Assembly: GCF_003050925.1 (NCBI RefSeq)
Contig: NZ_QAOV01000001.1
Span: 491,621-555,620, forward strand
Source of the DNA: Pseudomonas sp. GV085
Lineage (GTDB): Bacteria > Pseudomonadota > Gammaproteobacteria > Pseudomonadales > Pseudomonadaceae
Reading direction: 5' to 3'
DNA length: 64,000 bases
In this document: piece after piece, positions 43,966 through 53,150 of the stretch
Position numbering within the stretch: the stretch's first letter is position 1
Layout of the letters: each line of letters begins with the position of its first letter
Translations under genes and position numbers: made by a program
Notes under the pieces: model-generated
What the model was told of the DNA's origin: nothing
What the model saw: the letters and a program-made list of their open reading frames with translations, nothing else
The model's database searches: none

Positions 43966-45761
43966 TCCTCTCGGCGCTCAATAGCTACTATCTGCGACTG
44001 GTTGAGCGCGATGACGAAAAGGTGCCGCTCTTCGGCTACAGCCAGGAAAAAATCAGTTATGCGTTGGTGCTGTCCGCCGAAGGTGAGCTGGTGGATGTGC
44101 TGGATGTACGTGACAACTCAGGCAAGAAGCCGCTGCCCAAAAGTCTGACCGTTCCGCAGCCTGAAAAGCGCACGGCCGGGATCAAATCCAACTTTCTTTG
44201 GGACAAAACCAGCTATGTGCTGGGTGTCAGTGCCAAGGTAGGCGAGCGCACCGCTCAAGAGCATCAGGCTTTCAAGACTTTGCATCAGCAGTGCCTGGAT
44301 GACGAGATCGATCCCGCACTGCAAGCGTTTTCGGCTTTTCTTGGACGCTGGTCGCCGGAGCAGTTTCAAGCGCCGATGTTCAGTGAAGAAATGCTCGATG
44401 CCAACTTCGTTTTCCGCCTCGATGGCGAACACAAATACCTGCACGAACTACCTGCCGCACAACTACTCAGGGCCAAGTTACTGGCCAGTGCCGAGGTCCG
44501 TGATGGGTTGTGTCTGGTGACCGGGAAAAAACTGCCTTTGGCGCGCCTGCATCCGGCGATCAAGGGGGTGAATGGTGCCCAGAGCTCTGGTGCTTCCATA
44601 GTCTCCTTCAACCTGGAGTCCTTCGGCTCCTACGGCAAGAGCCAGGGTGACAATGCGCCCGTTTCCGAGGCGGTGGCTTTCGCTTACACCACCGTGCTTA
44701 ACCACCTGTTGCGCCGCGATGAACACAACCGCCAGCGTCTGCAGATCGGCGATGCCAGCGTGGTCTTCTGGGCGTTAGCAGAAACCCCGGAACTGACGAA
44801 TAGCGCAGAGCTGTTGTTTGCCGATTTGCTGAGCCCACCCAGCGACGATGCCCAGGAAGCAGCCAAGCTGCGCACGGTACTGGATGCCGTAGCTAAGGGC
44901 AGACCGTTGCGCGAGCTGGGGTTGCAGCTGGATCAGGGCACTCAGTTGTTCGTGCTGGGCCTGGCGCCGAATGCTTCGCGTTTGTCGATCCGCTTCTGGC
45001 AGACCGGTAGCCTGGGTTTTTTCGCCCAGCGTCTGGCCGAGCATTACCAGGATCTGCATATCGAGCCGCTGCCGTGGAAAACCGAGCCGGCGATCTGGCG
45101 CTTGCTATATGCAACTGTCCCTAGCCGCGACGGTAAAACCAAGGCAGACGATATTTCACCCCAACTGGCCGGTGAAATAACCCGCGCCGTTCTGACCGGC
45201 AGCCGCTACCCGCGCAGCCTGTTAGCCAACGTAATCATGCGGATGCGCGCCGATGGAGACATCTCTGGAGTGCGTGTGGCGTTGTGTAAGGCCGTCCTGA
45301 CGCGCGACATGCGCCTGGGCGTTAAAGGAATCAATGAGGAGGTGCCTGTGAGTCTCGACAAGGAAGCCAGCAACCCCGGTTATCGCCTGGGTCGGCTGTT
45401 CGCTGTACTTGAAAGCGCCCAGCGCATTGCCTTGGGCACGCAAGTCAACGCCACCATTCGTGATCGTTACTACGGCGCGGCATCGGCAACCCCCACCAGC
45501 ATTTTCCCGATGCTGTTGCGCAACACGCAAAACCATCTGGCCAAGGTGCGTAAAGAAAAGCCTGGTCTGGCACATCACCTGGAGCGCGAGATCGGCGAAA
45601 TCATCGACGGCCTGGATAGTCAGTTCCCGCGCAGCTTGAAGCTTGAAGATCAAGGTCGTTTCGCTATCGGCTATTACCATCAATCCCAGGCGCGCTTTGG
45701 CCGCAGCGCCGAAGCCGACACCGCTGGAACAGAAAAAGCAGAGCTAGGAGCAGAGCAATGA
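43962..45761 (+). CDS. cas8c: Type I-C large subunit Cas8c (Csd1)
   Basis: 599 residues, the usual Csd1 length. It is the PAM-recognising large subunit of the I-C effector; a shorter internally initiated product serves as the small subunit Cas11c in related systems, and a GTG at about 45349 preceded by GAGGAGGT could play that role here. Family blocks include [15 protein letters not shown] and [24 protein letters not shown] overlaps link it to cas5 and cas7. Confidence 0.94.
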   Translation: MILSALNSYYLRLVERDDEKVPLFGYSQEKISYALVLSAEGELVDVLDVRDNSGKKPLPKSLTVPQPEKRTAGIKSNFLWDKTSYVLGVSAKVGERTAQEHQAFKTLHQQCLDDEIDPALQAFSAFLGRWSPEQFQAPMFSEEMLDANFVFRLDGEHKYLHELPAAQLLRAKLLASAEVRDGLCLVTGKKLPLARLHPAIKGVNGAQSSGASIVSFNLESFGSYGKSQGDNAPVSEAVAFAYTTVLNHLLRRDEHNRQRLQIGDASVVFWALAETPELTNSAELLFADLLSPPSDDAQEAAKLRTVLDAVAKGRPLRELGLQLDQGTQLFVLGLAPNASRLSIRFWQTGSLGFFAQRLAEHYQDLHIEPLPWKTEPAIWRLLYATVPSRDGKTKADDISPQLAGEITRAVLTGSRYPRSLLANVIMRMRADGDISGVRVALCKAVLTRDMRLGVKGINEEVPVSLDKEASNPGYRLGRLFAVLESAQRIALGTQVNATIRDRYYGAASATPTSIFPMLLRNTQNHLAKVRKEKPGLAHHLEREIGEIIDGLDSQFPRSLKLEDQGRFAIGYYHQSQARFGRSAEADTAGTEKAELGAEQ

Positions 45762-46651
45762 GTGCCATCGCCAACCGTTACGAGTTCGTTTATCTGTTCG
45801 ATGTCAGCAATGGCAACCCCAACGGCGATCCGGATGCCGGCAATCTGCCGCGCCTCGACCCGGAAACCAATCAGGGGCTGGTCACCGACGTTTGTCTCAA
45901 GCGCAAGATCCGCAACTACGTCAGCCTGGACAAGGAGGGCGGTGCCGGTTACGCCATCTACATGCAGGAAAAATCCGTGCTGAACAATCAACATGAGCTG
46001 GCCTGGAAAGCCCGGGATATACCTGCCGATGCCAAGGATGGCTACAAGAAGCTGCCCAAGGACGTGGCAAAGGCCAAGGAGTTGACCGACTGGATGTGCG
46101 CTAATTTCTTCGACGTGCGTACCTTCGGTGCGGTGATGACCACTGGGGTCAACTGTGGTCAGGTGCGTGGTCCGATTCAAATGGCTTTCGCCACCTCAAT
46201 CGACCCGGTGGTGCCGATGGAAATCTCCATCACCCGCATGGCCGTGACCACCCAGAAAGAAGCGGAAGAACAAAGCGGCGATAACCGCACCATGGGCCGT
46301 AAACACATCATTCCCTATGGCCTTTACCGCGCCCATGGCTTTATCTCGGCCAAGCTGGCTGAGCGCACCGGCTTCTCCGAGGGCGATCTCGAATTGCTCT
46401 GGAGCAGCCTGATCAACATGTTCGAGCACGACCGCTCAGCCGCCCGTGGCGAAATGGCCGCCCGCAAGTTGATCGTCTTCAAACACGAACATCCCATGGG
46501 CAATGCACCGGCCCATGTGTTGTTCGATACGGTGAAGGTCGAGCGTGTACAGGGCGAAGCCGCTACGCCGGCCCGCAGCTTCGGCGACTACCGGGTGTCG
46601 ATCGACAGTGAATCCCTACCGCAAGGCGTCAGCGTATATGAGTTGATCTGA
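45758..46651 (+). CDS. cas7: Type I-C backbone subunit Cas7 (Csd2)
   Basis: 297 residues of the RAMP Csd2/Csh2 family. It polymerises along the crRNA spacer to form the effector backbone. Signatures are [19 protein letters not shown], a central [19 protein letters not shown] and [13 protein letters not shown]. The start overlaps the cas8c stop by four bases. The stop is followed 12 bases later by the broken cas4. Confidence 0.95.
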   Translation: MSAIANRYEFVYLFDVSNGNPNGDPDAGNLPRLDPETNQGLVTDVCLKRKIRNYVSLDKEGGAGYAIYMQEKSVLNNQHELAWKARDIPADAKDGYKKLPKDVAKAKELTDWMCANFFDVRTFGAVMTTGVNCGQVRGPIQMAFATSIDPVVPMEISITRMAVTTQKEAEEQSGDNRTMGRKHIIPYGLYRAHGFISAKLAERTGFSEGDLELLWSSLINMFEHDRSAARGEMAARKLIVFKHEHPMGNAPAHVLFDTVKVERVQGEAATPARSFGDYRVSIDSESLPQGVSVYELI

Positions 46652-46663
46652 AGAGAGGCGGGC

Positions 46664-47026
46664 ATGGACGACGATGACCTAATTCCACTGTCCGCCTTGC
46701 AGCATTACCTGTATTGCCCTCGGCAATGCGCCCTGATTCATATCGAGCAGTTATGGGCTGAAACCGCCATACCGCCGAAGGGCGGCTGCTGCATGAGCGC
46801 GCAGACCAGCCGCACACCGAACAACGCCATGGTGTGCGCACGGCCACCGCCATGCCGTTGGTCAACCAGACGCTAGGTATCGTGGGCGTTGCCGATGTGG
46901 TTGAGTTCCATCTCGCCGACAGCGGCGAGCGCATTTACCCGGTGGAATACAAGCGCGGTCGCCCTAAAAAGCACCGCGCCGATGAGGTCCAGCTCTGCGC
47001 TCAGGGGCTGTGCCTCGAGGCCATGC
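46664..47026 (+). pseudogene. cas4: cas4, frameshifted and truncated at its 3' end
   Basis: The reading frame starts well (DLIPLSALQHYLYCPRQCAL, with two of the iron-sulfur cysteines), then shifts near 46759-46763. Inserting one A in GCTGAAACCGCC would restore continuity with the +1 frame, which reads HERADQPHTEQRHGVRTATA and then GVADVVEFH and [18 protein letters not shown]. The catalytic D/E-x-K residues are thus encoded but out of frame with the start. The gene stops abruptly at about 47026 after CLEAM, where it joins the tail of cas2. The C-terminal cysteines are lost. Confidence 0.9.
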
Positions 47027-47218
47027 GTGCAGTATTCGGTGTTTGAGATTGAGGTAGATGCAGCCCAATGGACGTTTCTCAAACAACGACTCTGCGGCCT
47101 GATTGACCCTGAGCAGGACAGCCTGCGCTTCTACTTCCTAGGCAAAAACTGGCAAAGCAAAGTCGAGCATATCGGCGCAAAGGCGGTGCTGGATCTCAAT
47201 GGCCCGCTAATTCTCTAG
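47027..47218 (+). pseudogene. cas2: 3' remnant of cas2
   Basis: The frame from 47027 encodes [15 protein letters not shown] ... [14 protein letters not shown] ... [16 protein letters not shown], the C-terminal two thirds of a type I-C Cas2, ending in TAG at 47216-47218. The N-terminal beta strand with the first conserved Asp is missing, and there is no start. Between the cas4 and cas2 fragments cas1 is absent, so one deletion removed the end of cas4, all of cas1 and the start of cas2. Confidence 0.9.
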
Positions 47219-47395
47219 TTTTTGCGAACCACAAGCGACCGGCTAAAGTCTGGTAGGTTCGCGGTTCTTTAACAAATTGATTTGACTGGATTTAATTTTA
47301 TTGAGGAGCAACTGCAAGTTCCGCTTGCGGCAGTACGCTGCGGTTCGCGGAACTGGAGAGTTTTCCTTATGGCGGTCGCCGAGTTATAAGGGATC
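47219..47395 (+). promoter_or_regulatory. CRISPR leader
   Basis: 177 bp between the cas2 remnant and the first repeat, including an AT-rich stretch (TTTAACAAATTGATTTGACT, 47267-47286). The degenerate last repeat at the far end confirms that the leader is on this side. Confidence 0.75.
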
Positions 47396-48366
47396 GTCGC
47401 GCCCCACGCGGGCGTGCGGATTGAAACGACATATCCAGACTCCCATTAAAAAGCCCTGGCAAAGTCGCGCCCCACGCGGGTGCGTGGATTGAAACAGCTC
47501 CTTGACCTTGTCTAGGCAGGCGTTCCAACATCGCGCGCCCATGCGGGCGTGCGGATTGAAACGACCCGGCGACGAAGACCTGCACCATGAATTGCGGAAG
47601 TTGCGTCCCACGTGGGCGTGCGGATTGAAACTCCTTGGCCTCGTTGATCACCATCAGCGCGTGCTGGTCGCGCCCCACGCGGGCGTGCGGATTGAAACAT
47701 GTTTAACCAGACCGTTCGCGGCCTGTTGCGTAAAGTCGCGCCCCACGTGGGCGTGAGGATTGAAACAACTCCACAGCGAGAGCGGTTTTCGATGAACGAT
47801 GTCGCGCCCCACGCGGGCGTGCGGATTGAAACTCAGAGGCGCTGCAAAGGCCGTACAGGCGACTTGGTCGCGCCCCACGCGGGTGTGCGGATTGAAACAA
47901 ACCGTTCGCGCAGGAACTTGACGATGTCCTGTGGTCGCGCCCCACGCGGGCGTGCGGATTGAAACTCTTCGAGACGAAGGGAAGTCAGGGAATCGGGAAG
48001 TCGCGTCCCACACGGGCGTGCGGATTGAAACGACGACATGAAGCGCGAGGACTTCAACCGCAAGTAGTCGCGCCCCACGCGGGCGTGCGGATTGAAACAG
48101 CAGGTATGCAGCCGGAACCCACGCGGGGCACCCGTCGCGCCCCACGCGGGTGCGCGGATTGAAACTCGACACCACTGGTGTGGTAGATGTCGATGCCCAG
48201 TCGCGCCCCACGGGGGCGTGCGGATTGAAACCAAAACCTCCCTCATTCGATAATCGGTGCGGTGGTTGGTCGCGCCCCACGCGGGCGCGCGGATTGAAAC
48301 ATGCATGCAGTGATCAACAGTGAAGACAATGAGTGTCGCGCCCCACGCGGGCACGTGGACTGAAAC
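47396..48366 (+). CRISPR. Type I-C CRISPR array, 15 repeats and 14 spacers
   Basis: 32-bp repeats of the form GTCGCGCCCCACGCGGGCG ... GGATTGAAAC start at 47396, 47464, 47531, 47600, 47667, 47735, 47801, 47867, 47934, 48000, 48067, 48134, 48200, 48269 and 48335. Spacers are 34-37 bp. The first repeat is consensus, but repeats 2, 3, 4, 6, 10, 12, 13 and 14 carry internal substitutions and the last has changes at its 3' half (GCACGTGGACTG). No spacer obviously matches another part of this window. The repeat class agrees with the I-C cas genes upstream. Confidence 0.98.
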
Positions 48367-48645
48367 TAATAGGGTATACCGGCCTTGCTAGGGCGATCCC
48401 CGTTGACGAATGAGACGACGAGGACAATGGATTCGAGTGTGGTTTTTTGGGTGGAGTAATACCTACCCGCGAAGATGCTCGCTTAACCAAATCGCAAATT
48501 TCTGAACAAATCTTCAGGTTGTGCATACTCCTAGATACAGTCGTAGTATGGCTGAAGCGAGGGGTTTTATTACGGTGTATTACACTTTTGGTCCGTTAAA
48601 CCCGCACTTATAGCGTGCCATCACAAATATCTGTTTGGGGAAAAT
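48367..48645. other. Region after the CRISPR array
   Basis: AT-rich and without a convincing gene. It precedes the gene at 48646 and probably holds its promoter. Confidence 0.3.
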
Positions 48646-49053
48646 ATGGGGGAAAATGACAAGCTTCCGCCGCTGCCAGGCAGCAAGGCGCTGAACTGTT
48701 ATGCGGAAACGATCAGCCAACTCGAGAAGGCCTCTCGCTCGGCTGGGCATACAATGGAGATGGATGCATGGTTTTCCCTGCCGGAGTACGACGCTGCACT
48801 GTACGAGGCCTATGCACTGCAGCTGGTGCACGGTGATCTGTCGGCGGACGGGTTCGACATGGCAGGCATTCACTCGCGACCAGCCGAGCGGTTGGGCCAG
48901 ATGCCTCTGGCTGAGGTGCGTCGGTATGTGCACGCGCTATGGCGCTGTGAAAGGCACACCTACCCGCACGGCAGCCTGGTGCTCGATGCTGTTCAGTCCG
49001 GAGCGCTGGGCATAGCAGCCAGAAGGCTGGCTGCATGCTCAACTGACGCGTAA
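48646..49053 (+). CDS. Hypothetical protein resembling DUF6508
   Basis: 135 residues. The pattern YALQLVHGDLSADGFDMAG, then AEVRRYVHALWRCERHTYPHG and a C-terminal VLDAVQSGALGIAARRL resembles the short DUF6508 family found on mobile elements (recognised by pattern only). Start ATG at 48646 follows GGGGAAAAT. Function unknown. Confidence 0.6.
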   Translation: MGENDKLPPLPGSKALNCYAETISQLEKASRSAGHTMEMDAWFSLPEYDAALYEAYALQLVHGDLSADGFDMAGIHSRPAERLGQMPLAEVRRYVHALWRCERHTYPHGSLVLDAVQSGALGIAARRLAACSTDA

Positions 49054-49117
49054 TCCACAGCGGCCACTGCTACCATCCTTGCTGACGCGTCTAGGACCTT
49101 TCACGAGGCCAAGCGCA

Positions 49118-49687
49118 CTACAGGGGAACGAGGACCGGCCGACATGCTCGCTTCACACTCGCGACAGATATCCCGAACTGCGCAGCCGTGGCGGCGATGC
49201 TGGCCCCGTTATCCTTCCTCCAGGCGACAACCTGGTTGTCGTTGATGGTCTTCACCCGGCCCAGGGCCTTGCCTTCTGCCTTCGCACGCTGAATGCCCGC
49301 CATCTGCCGGGCTTTGATGTTGGAGCGCTCTAGCTCGGCCACAGCCGCCAGCATGGTCAACATAGCCTTGCCGATCGATGTGGATAAGTCGAAGCCCTCG
49401 CGCTGACTGATGATCGCTACGCCCTTATTCTGTAGCGCTTCGACGGTGGCAAGCACGTCCAGCGTATCGCGCCCCAGGCGGTCCACGGCACCGACGATCA
49501 AGGTATCGCCCTTGCGCAGGTAGCCGAACAGCTTGGCAAACCCTGGCCGATCAGCAGCCCGCACCGCACCGGAAACGCCCTCGTCCGCAAACCACTCCTC
49601 GACCTTGTGTAGCTGCTCGATGTTATGACGCTGAGACTCGACGCTCTGATCGACCGTGCTGACCCTGATGTACCCGATGACTGCCAT
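49118..49687 (-). CDS. Serine recombinase (resolvase/invertase family)
   Basis: 189 residues. The catalytic serine lies in VIGYIRVSTVDQSVESQ (about residue 10), followed by DRPGFAKLFGYLRKGDTLIV and VDRLGRDTLDVL with the conserved arginines, and a C-terminal helix-turn-helix (SIAATAAQFGISVASVKRA). It resembles Tn3-type resolvases and DNA invertases. No res site or invertible segment is evident beside it. It may be a leftover of the transposon whose ends lie at 49817-50078. Confidence 0.88.
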   Translation of the reverse strand: MAVIGYIRVSTVDQSVESQRHNIEQLHKVEEWFADEGVSGAVRAADRPGFAKLFGYLRKGDTLIVGAVDRLGRDTLDVLATVEALQNKGVAIISQREGFDLSTSIGKAMLTMLAAVAELERSNIKARQMAGIQRAKAEGKALGRVKTINDNQVVAWRKDNGASIAATAAQFGISVASVKRACRPVLVPL

Positions 49688-49816
49688 TTTGCCCTGACCT
49701 AGCTCGTAATGTATGGATCATAATTTGTTGCGTAGCTCAAATTTTAGCAACACCTTTGAGCTAGTCTGAGCGCATCGCTTTATACATGGGTCTCAGGGTG
49801 TACCTTTTGAGCTAGA

Positions 49817-50078
49817 TAATCGCCCAGACTTGTCCATTCATTTGCATTCGACCTGACCAGCCATTTGCATCAAATTTGACCACCACGCTTCGTGGCCGTG
49901 ACCGGCAGAGAACGGCCGAGACTGTGTAAAAACGTTTTTGAGCGAGACAGGTACTCAAAATCGGACTGGAAATCGCGTTTCTACGCGAAATCCACATCGG
50001 CTGACGTGCCGATAAATTTCAGATTTAACGTAGATGCGCATACTTCAATTTTGGTGAGGCGTTTTTACACACTCTGGG
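49817..50078 (+). repeat. Transposon-end cluster, direct copy (IS21-like repeats plus MITE-like unit)
   Basis: IS21-like units TTTGCATTCGACCTGACCA (49841-49859) and TTTGCATCAAATTTGACCA (49864-49882) are followed by CACGCTTCGTGGCCGTGAC. A unit of about 165 bp follows, with inverted termini (GGCCGAGACTGTGTAAAAAC and GTTTTTACACACTCTGGGCC). It is the mirror image of 30412-30699. No transposase is present. Confidence 0.6.
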
Positions 50079-50643
50079 CCAATAGCTGCCGGTGGTACTG
50101 GCAAAAGCCAGCCAGAAGCGGACTGTCACGGCGCTACAACGGATGGCGACTCGCATTGCAGATAATTTGTGCTCCTTACCGTTCCGCATACGGGGGCTTG
50201 TGGGGTACTCCCCCTATATGGCTGAGTTATGTCCGGTCATTCCCATTGTTGTTCACTTCATGGGCAATGATCAGATGGTTTTGCCGTCGACTGCGGTTTA
50301 TACGTTATAGCCAACCGTGCCGGTGTCTAGGCCAGTCGTGGTAAAAAATTTTTATTGGACAAAATAGTAAGGGACTTAGGCTACACTGGACTTTGCTGGA
50401 GGCTTCGACAATCACACCGAAAGCATAAGGAATGGCTCATGACTTTGATATATGAATGGCCTAAGGCATGATGCAATTGAGGGTGTACATGGCGAACATT
50501 ACCCGATCATATTATGGGTCAGGCTACCAAGCTTTATAGATGCTAATGCTAGATATTAAATTTTTCGGCGCCATAGGTAAACTGACTTGAGAGTTTCTTA
50601 TGGGGAATTTATTCAAGGAAGGTTTACCCAAAGGAAGATGCGA
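50079..50643. other. Gene-free stretch upstream of the membrane hydrolase
   Basis: Several short frames but none with a ribosome-binding site and plausible composition. The region becomes AT-rich towards 50643 and probably contains the promoter of the next gene. The TTG-started extension from 50587 is not favoured. Confidence 0.35.
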
Positions 50644-52425
50644 ATGAATACGTCTTTTTCTGGTGTTATTACCTTGATTCACGGAACCTTTGCAAGTAAT
50701 GCGGAATGGATAACCGCAACTTCAGAGATCTATAAAAAATTGTCTGCCACATACCCAAATGCATCGGTGAATATGTTTCAGTGGAGTGGGGGCAATTCAC
50801 ATCGGGCACGGACGCTAGCAGGATTAGAATTAGCAAGTACCCTTGAGACTCAGCTCTCTATAGAGCCGGAAAAAAAGCACATACTGATAGCGCATAGTCA
50901 TGGCGGAAATGTCGCATTGTACGCAATGCGAAATAAACTGGTTGCATCTGCGGTAACCAAGATTGTGTTTTTAAGCACCCCGTTTTTTCACGCAAAAAAA
51001 AGAGAAACAATGCGCATGTTTTCTTTTTTTGGGCCATCAATATCATGGCTGCTAATATTTCCGATTTACATGCCATTTGGAGATATGGCGCTAAGGCTCT
51101 CCTTGGAATACTTGTTTTTCAGTGCGGACACGGCGGCCTTATTGTCCTTAATTATTAGTCTCATATTAATATGGTACTATGCATATAAGGGGGGGAGGGC
51201 GAGTCTTAGTCGTTGGTTATCAAAGGTGTTGCCAAGGGCGTTAGAGAGAAAAGCAAGATTTTATCTGCGCACGGTTTCCACTCCGGAAGTCCAATGCCAA
51301 TGGTTGGCACTGTACACATCCAGAGACGAAGCGCTGCTTTGGCTTAAATCGCTAAATTTCATCAGTGCTATTCCTTTAAACTCAAGCAGCCTAATTACTT
51401 CTATCCTTCCAAAACTATGGCCGGTAGTGGTAGTTTGCAGCGTGGGGATCGCTCTGGCCACATACATACGGGATGGGAACTCTGATTACGGTGTAGAACT
51501 CGCTTCAGATTTTATTATCATGCCCTATATTATTGGATGCCTGCTCTCCTTGCTGATATACCTCCTCGGATACCTTATCCCCCCTTTGATTCGTGGAAAC
51601 AAAATTGGTTTTGGCAGTGAGGGGGTGCTCATGAATACCCTAATTTCGATACTGCCAAGCGCCGTACCAGACTCGTCCCTCGTCGAAGGGAGCGGGAGCT
51701 ACTTATTTAAGCCCTCTGCTGGTTATTCAGGTTTGAGACACAGCGCCTCCTACGCAGACCCGGAAGCGATTGATTTAATAGTTTCTTTCGTGGGTGGAAA
51801 AACGCCAAGCTATGGCAGGCCACGAACGACGCCAAATCCAAAGTGGGTGCGCGCATTTAACTTGCTTGGAGCGGCAGCCATAATAACTACCGCGCTGTAT
51901 TTTATTTATTATGAAGATATCAGGCTATCAGGCAGCGGTATTAAAGAAATTTATACTAGCCTTGACCCCTCTCTTAAAATCGTATCTCGACGCATGCTGG
52001 CTGAAGTCAAAGAATCTTTGCAGCCAGAGATTACAAGGACGATCCCGTTTTCCGTTAATCATGACTTTGCAAAGCAGCACTGCCACTTGGCGGGCCTATA
52101 TGGATCAGACTCCCGCTCTAGCCTGGTCATGGTATCACTGGATGACTGGTACACACTAACGCAAGCGCAGATAGACACCTACAAACAAGATAAGAGAATT
52201 AGTGAGGATTTAAAATCAAAACTCAAGCCAATGAGCGAGCCTACAACGTACTTGGTGCTGCATAGCTTTTCTGAGCACAAATGGGAGCGAGAGTTTTGGT
52301 TTGAGAAACATCCAAGGACCAATTTGCAATATATAAAATCAGGGGAAATAACTATTTCCAACACAAGCGAGGAAAACTCCGCAAATATAAATTTTAAATT
52401 ATATTTAGACTGTTACGCTCAGTGA
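50644..52425 (+). CDS. Membrane-embedded alpha/beta-hydrolase (lipase-like), orphan
   Basis: 593 residues from ATG at 50644, six bases after AAGGAAG. The N-terminal domain is an alpha/beta-hydrolase: oxyanion-type LIHGTFAS (11-18) and nucleophile elbow AHSHGGN with Ser85. Four or five hydrophobic segments follow, for example AALLSLIISLILIWYY, LWPVVVVCSVGIALATY, IIGCLLSLLIYLLGYLI and AAAIITTALYFIYY, then a hydrophilic C-terminal domain. The base composition is clearly more AT-rich than its neighbours, a sign of separate origin. It may act on membrane lipids; a defence role is a guess from context. Confidence 0.75.
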   Translation: MNTSFSGVITLIHGTFASNAEWITATSEIYKKLSATYPNASVNMFQWSGGNSHRARTLAGLELASTLETQLSIEPEKKHILIAHSHGGNVALYAMRNKLVASAVTKIVFLSTPFFHAKKRETMRMFSFFGPSISWLLIFPIYMPFGDMALRLSLEYLFFSADTAALLSLIISLILIWYYAYKGGRASLSRWLSKVLPRALERKARFYLRTVSTPEVQCQWLALYTSRDEALLWLKSLNFISAIPLNSSSLITSILPKLWPVVVVCSVGIALATYIRDGNSDYGVELASDFIIMPYIIGCLLSLLIYLLGYLIPPLIRGNKIGFGSEGVLMNTLISILPSAVPDSSLVEGSGSYLFKPSAGYSGLRHSASYADPEAIDLIVSFVGGKTPSYGRPRTTPNPKWVRAFNLLGAAAIITTALYFIYYEDIRLSGSGIKEIYTSLDPSLKIVSRRMLAEVKESLQPEITRTIPFSVNHDFAKQHCHLAGLYGSDSRSSLVMVSLDDWYTLTQAQIDTYKQDKRISEDLKSKLKPMSEPTTYLVLHSFSEHKWEREFWFEKHPRTNLQYIKSGEITISNTSEENSANINFKLYLDCYAQ

Positions 52426-52628
52426 GTGGGCTGGCCCTTGCGTAGAATCTTCTGGCTCTGATAACGAGGCTATAAGAGCGAACGCTCTTGTCTGGCTAGG
52501 CGTTCCGCCAGTGGCTGCTTCTGGCTATATTGGGTCGTTTTTTGCCTGTCACGAAGGACGGCATCCGGCCCAGCGTGTGTAAAACGCTCATGGTCTCATC
52601 GTCTTGGGTCATTGAAGTTCGTTGGCTG
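52426..52628. other. Short region with a third transposon-terminus-like sequence
   Basis: GCCCAGCGTGTGTAAAACGC at about 52569-52588 matches the complement of the inner terminus at 50078 (GCCCAGAGTGTGTAAAAACG). A palindrome AAGAGCG-AA-CGCTCTT lies at about 52471-52486. No gene is seen. Confidence 0.4.
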
Positions 52629-53150
52629 TCAGCTGCGCTCGATCACAATGGTCTGGTCCTGCTCGCCATTATCCAGGCCCCAGGCCAAGCGCTCGGCTCG
52701 TTGTTTGATAGCGAGCGTCTGGGCCACTCGCCAGGCCAGCCGAGCTCCGTTATCGCTCCTGGATCGAACCGCCTCGCTTAGTAGGCCGTCCACGACTTTA
52801 AGCTGATTTCGGTGCGCCACGAGCAACTGAGCACGATCATCGGCAGCTATATCCTCCCGTGCCTCTGCCATGGCAGCTAGGCGATCCTCTGCCGGCACCT
52901 GGGCGGCCTCCAACTCCGCTGCAACCTTTGCCATGCGATCGGCGATCCCATGGGCTCGCTCGGTCAACTTCGGCCCGCCAGCCTTCTTCCAACCGCCATC
53001 AGCAGCGCTCCAGCGCTTCATCGTGCGCTCACTGCAATCGACCTGGGCCGCTACTTCCGCCAGGGTCATTGGTGTGGTTACGTAAAGGGTTCGTGCGGCC
53101 TCGCGGCGGATCTGGATTGGCTGGATTGGGCCTGGCGTATCGGCGGTCAT
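52629..53150 (-). CDS. Terminase small subunit-like HTH protein
   Basis: 173 residues. The helix-turn-helix MTLAEVAAQVDCSERTMKRW is followed by a long helical region. The pattern of N-terminal HTH plus coiled helical segment resembles small terminase subunits of phages and of P4-like satellites, though a plain DNA-binding protein is possible. It lies beyond the iteron cluster, on the same strand as the primase. No large terminase gene is present. Confidence 0.6.
   Translation of the reverse strand: MTADTPGPIQPIQIRREAARTLYVTTPMTLAEVAAQVDCSERTMKRWSAADGGWKKAGGPKLTERAHGIADRMAKVAAELEAAQVPAEDRLAAMAEAREDIAADDRAQLLVAHRNQLKVVDGLLSEAVRSRSDNGARLAWRVAQTLAIKQRAERLAWGLDNGEQDQTIVIERS

Noticed and set aside
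47301..48354. Several frames of 60-208 codons across the CRISPR array
   Set aside because: They translate the repeats (recurring GRD, NPHARVG and similar words) and are products of the array, not genes.
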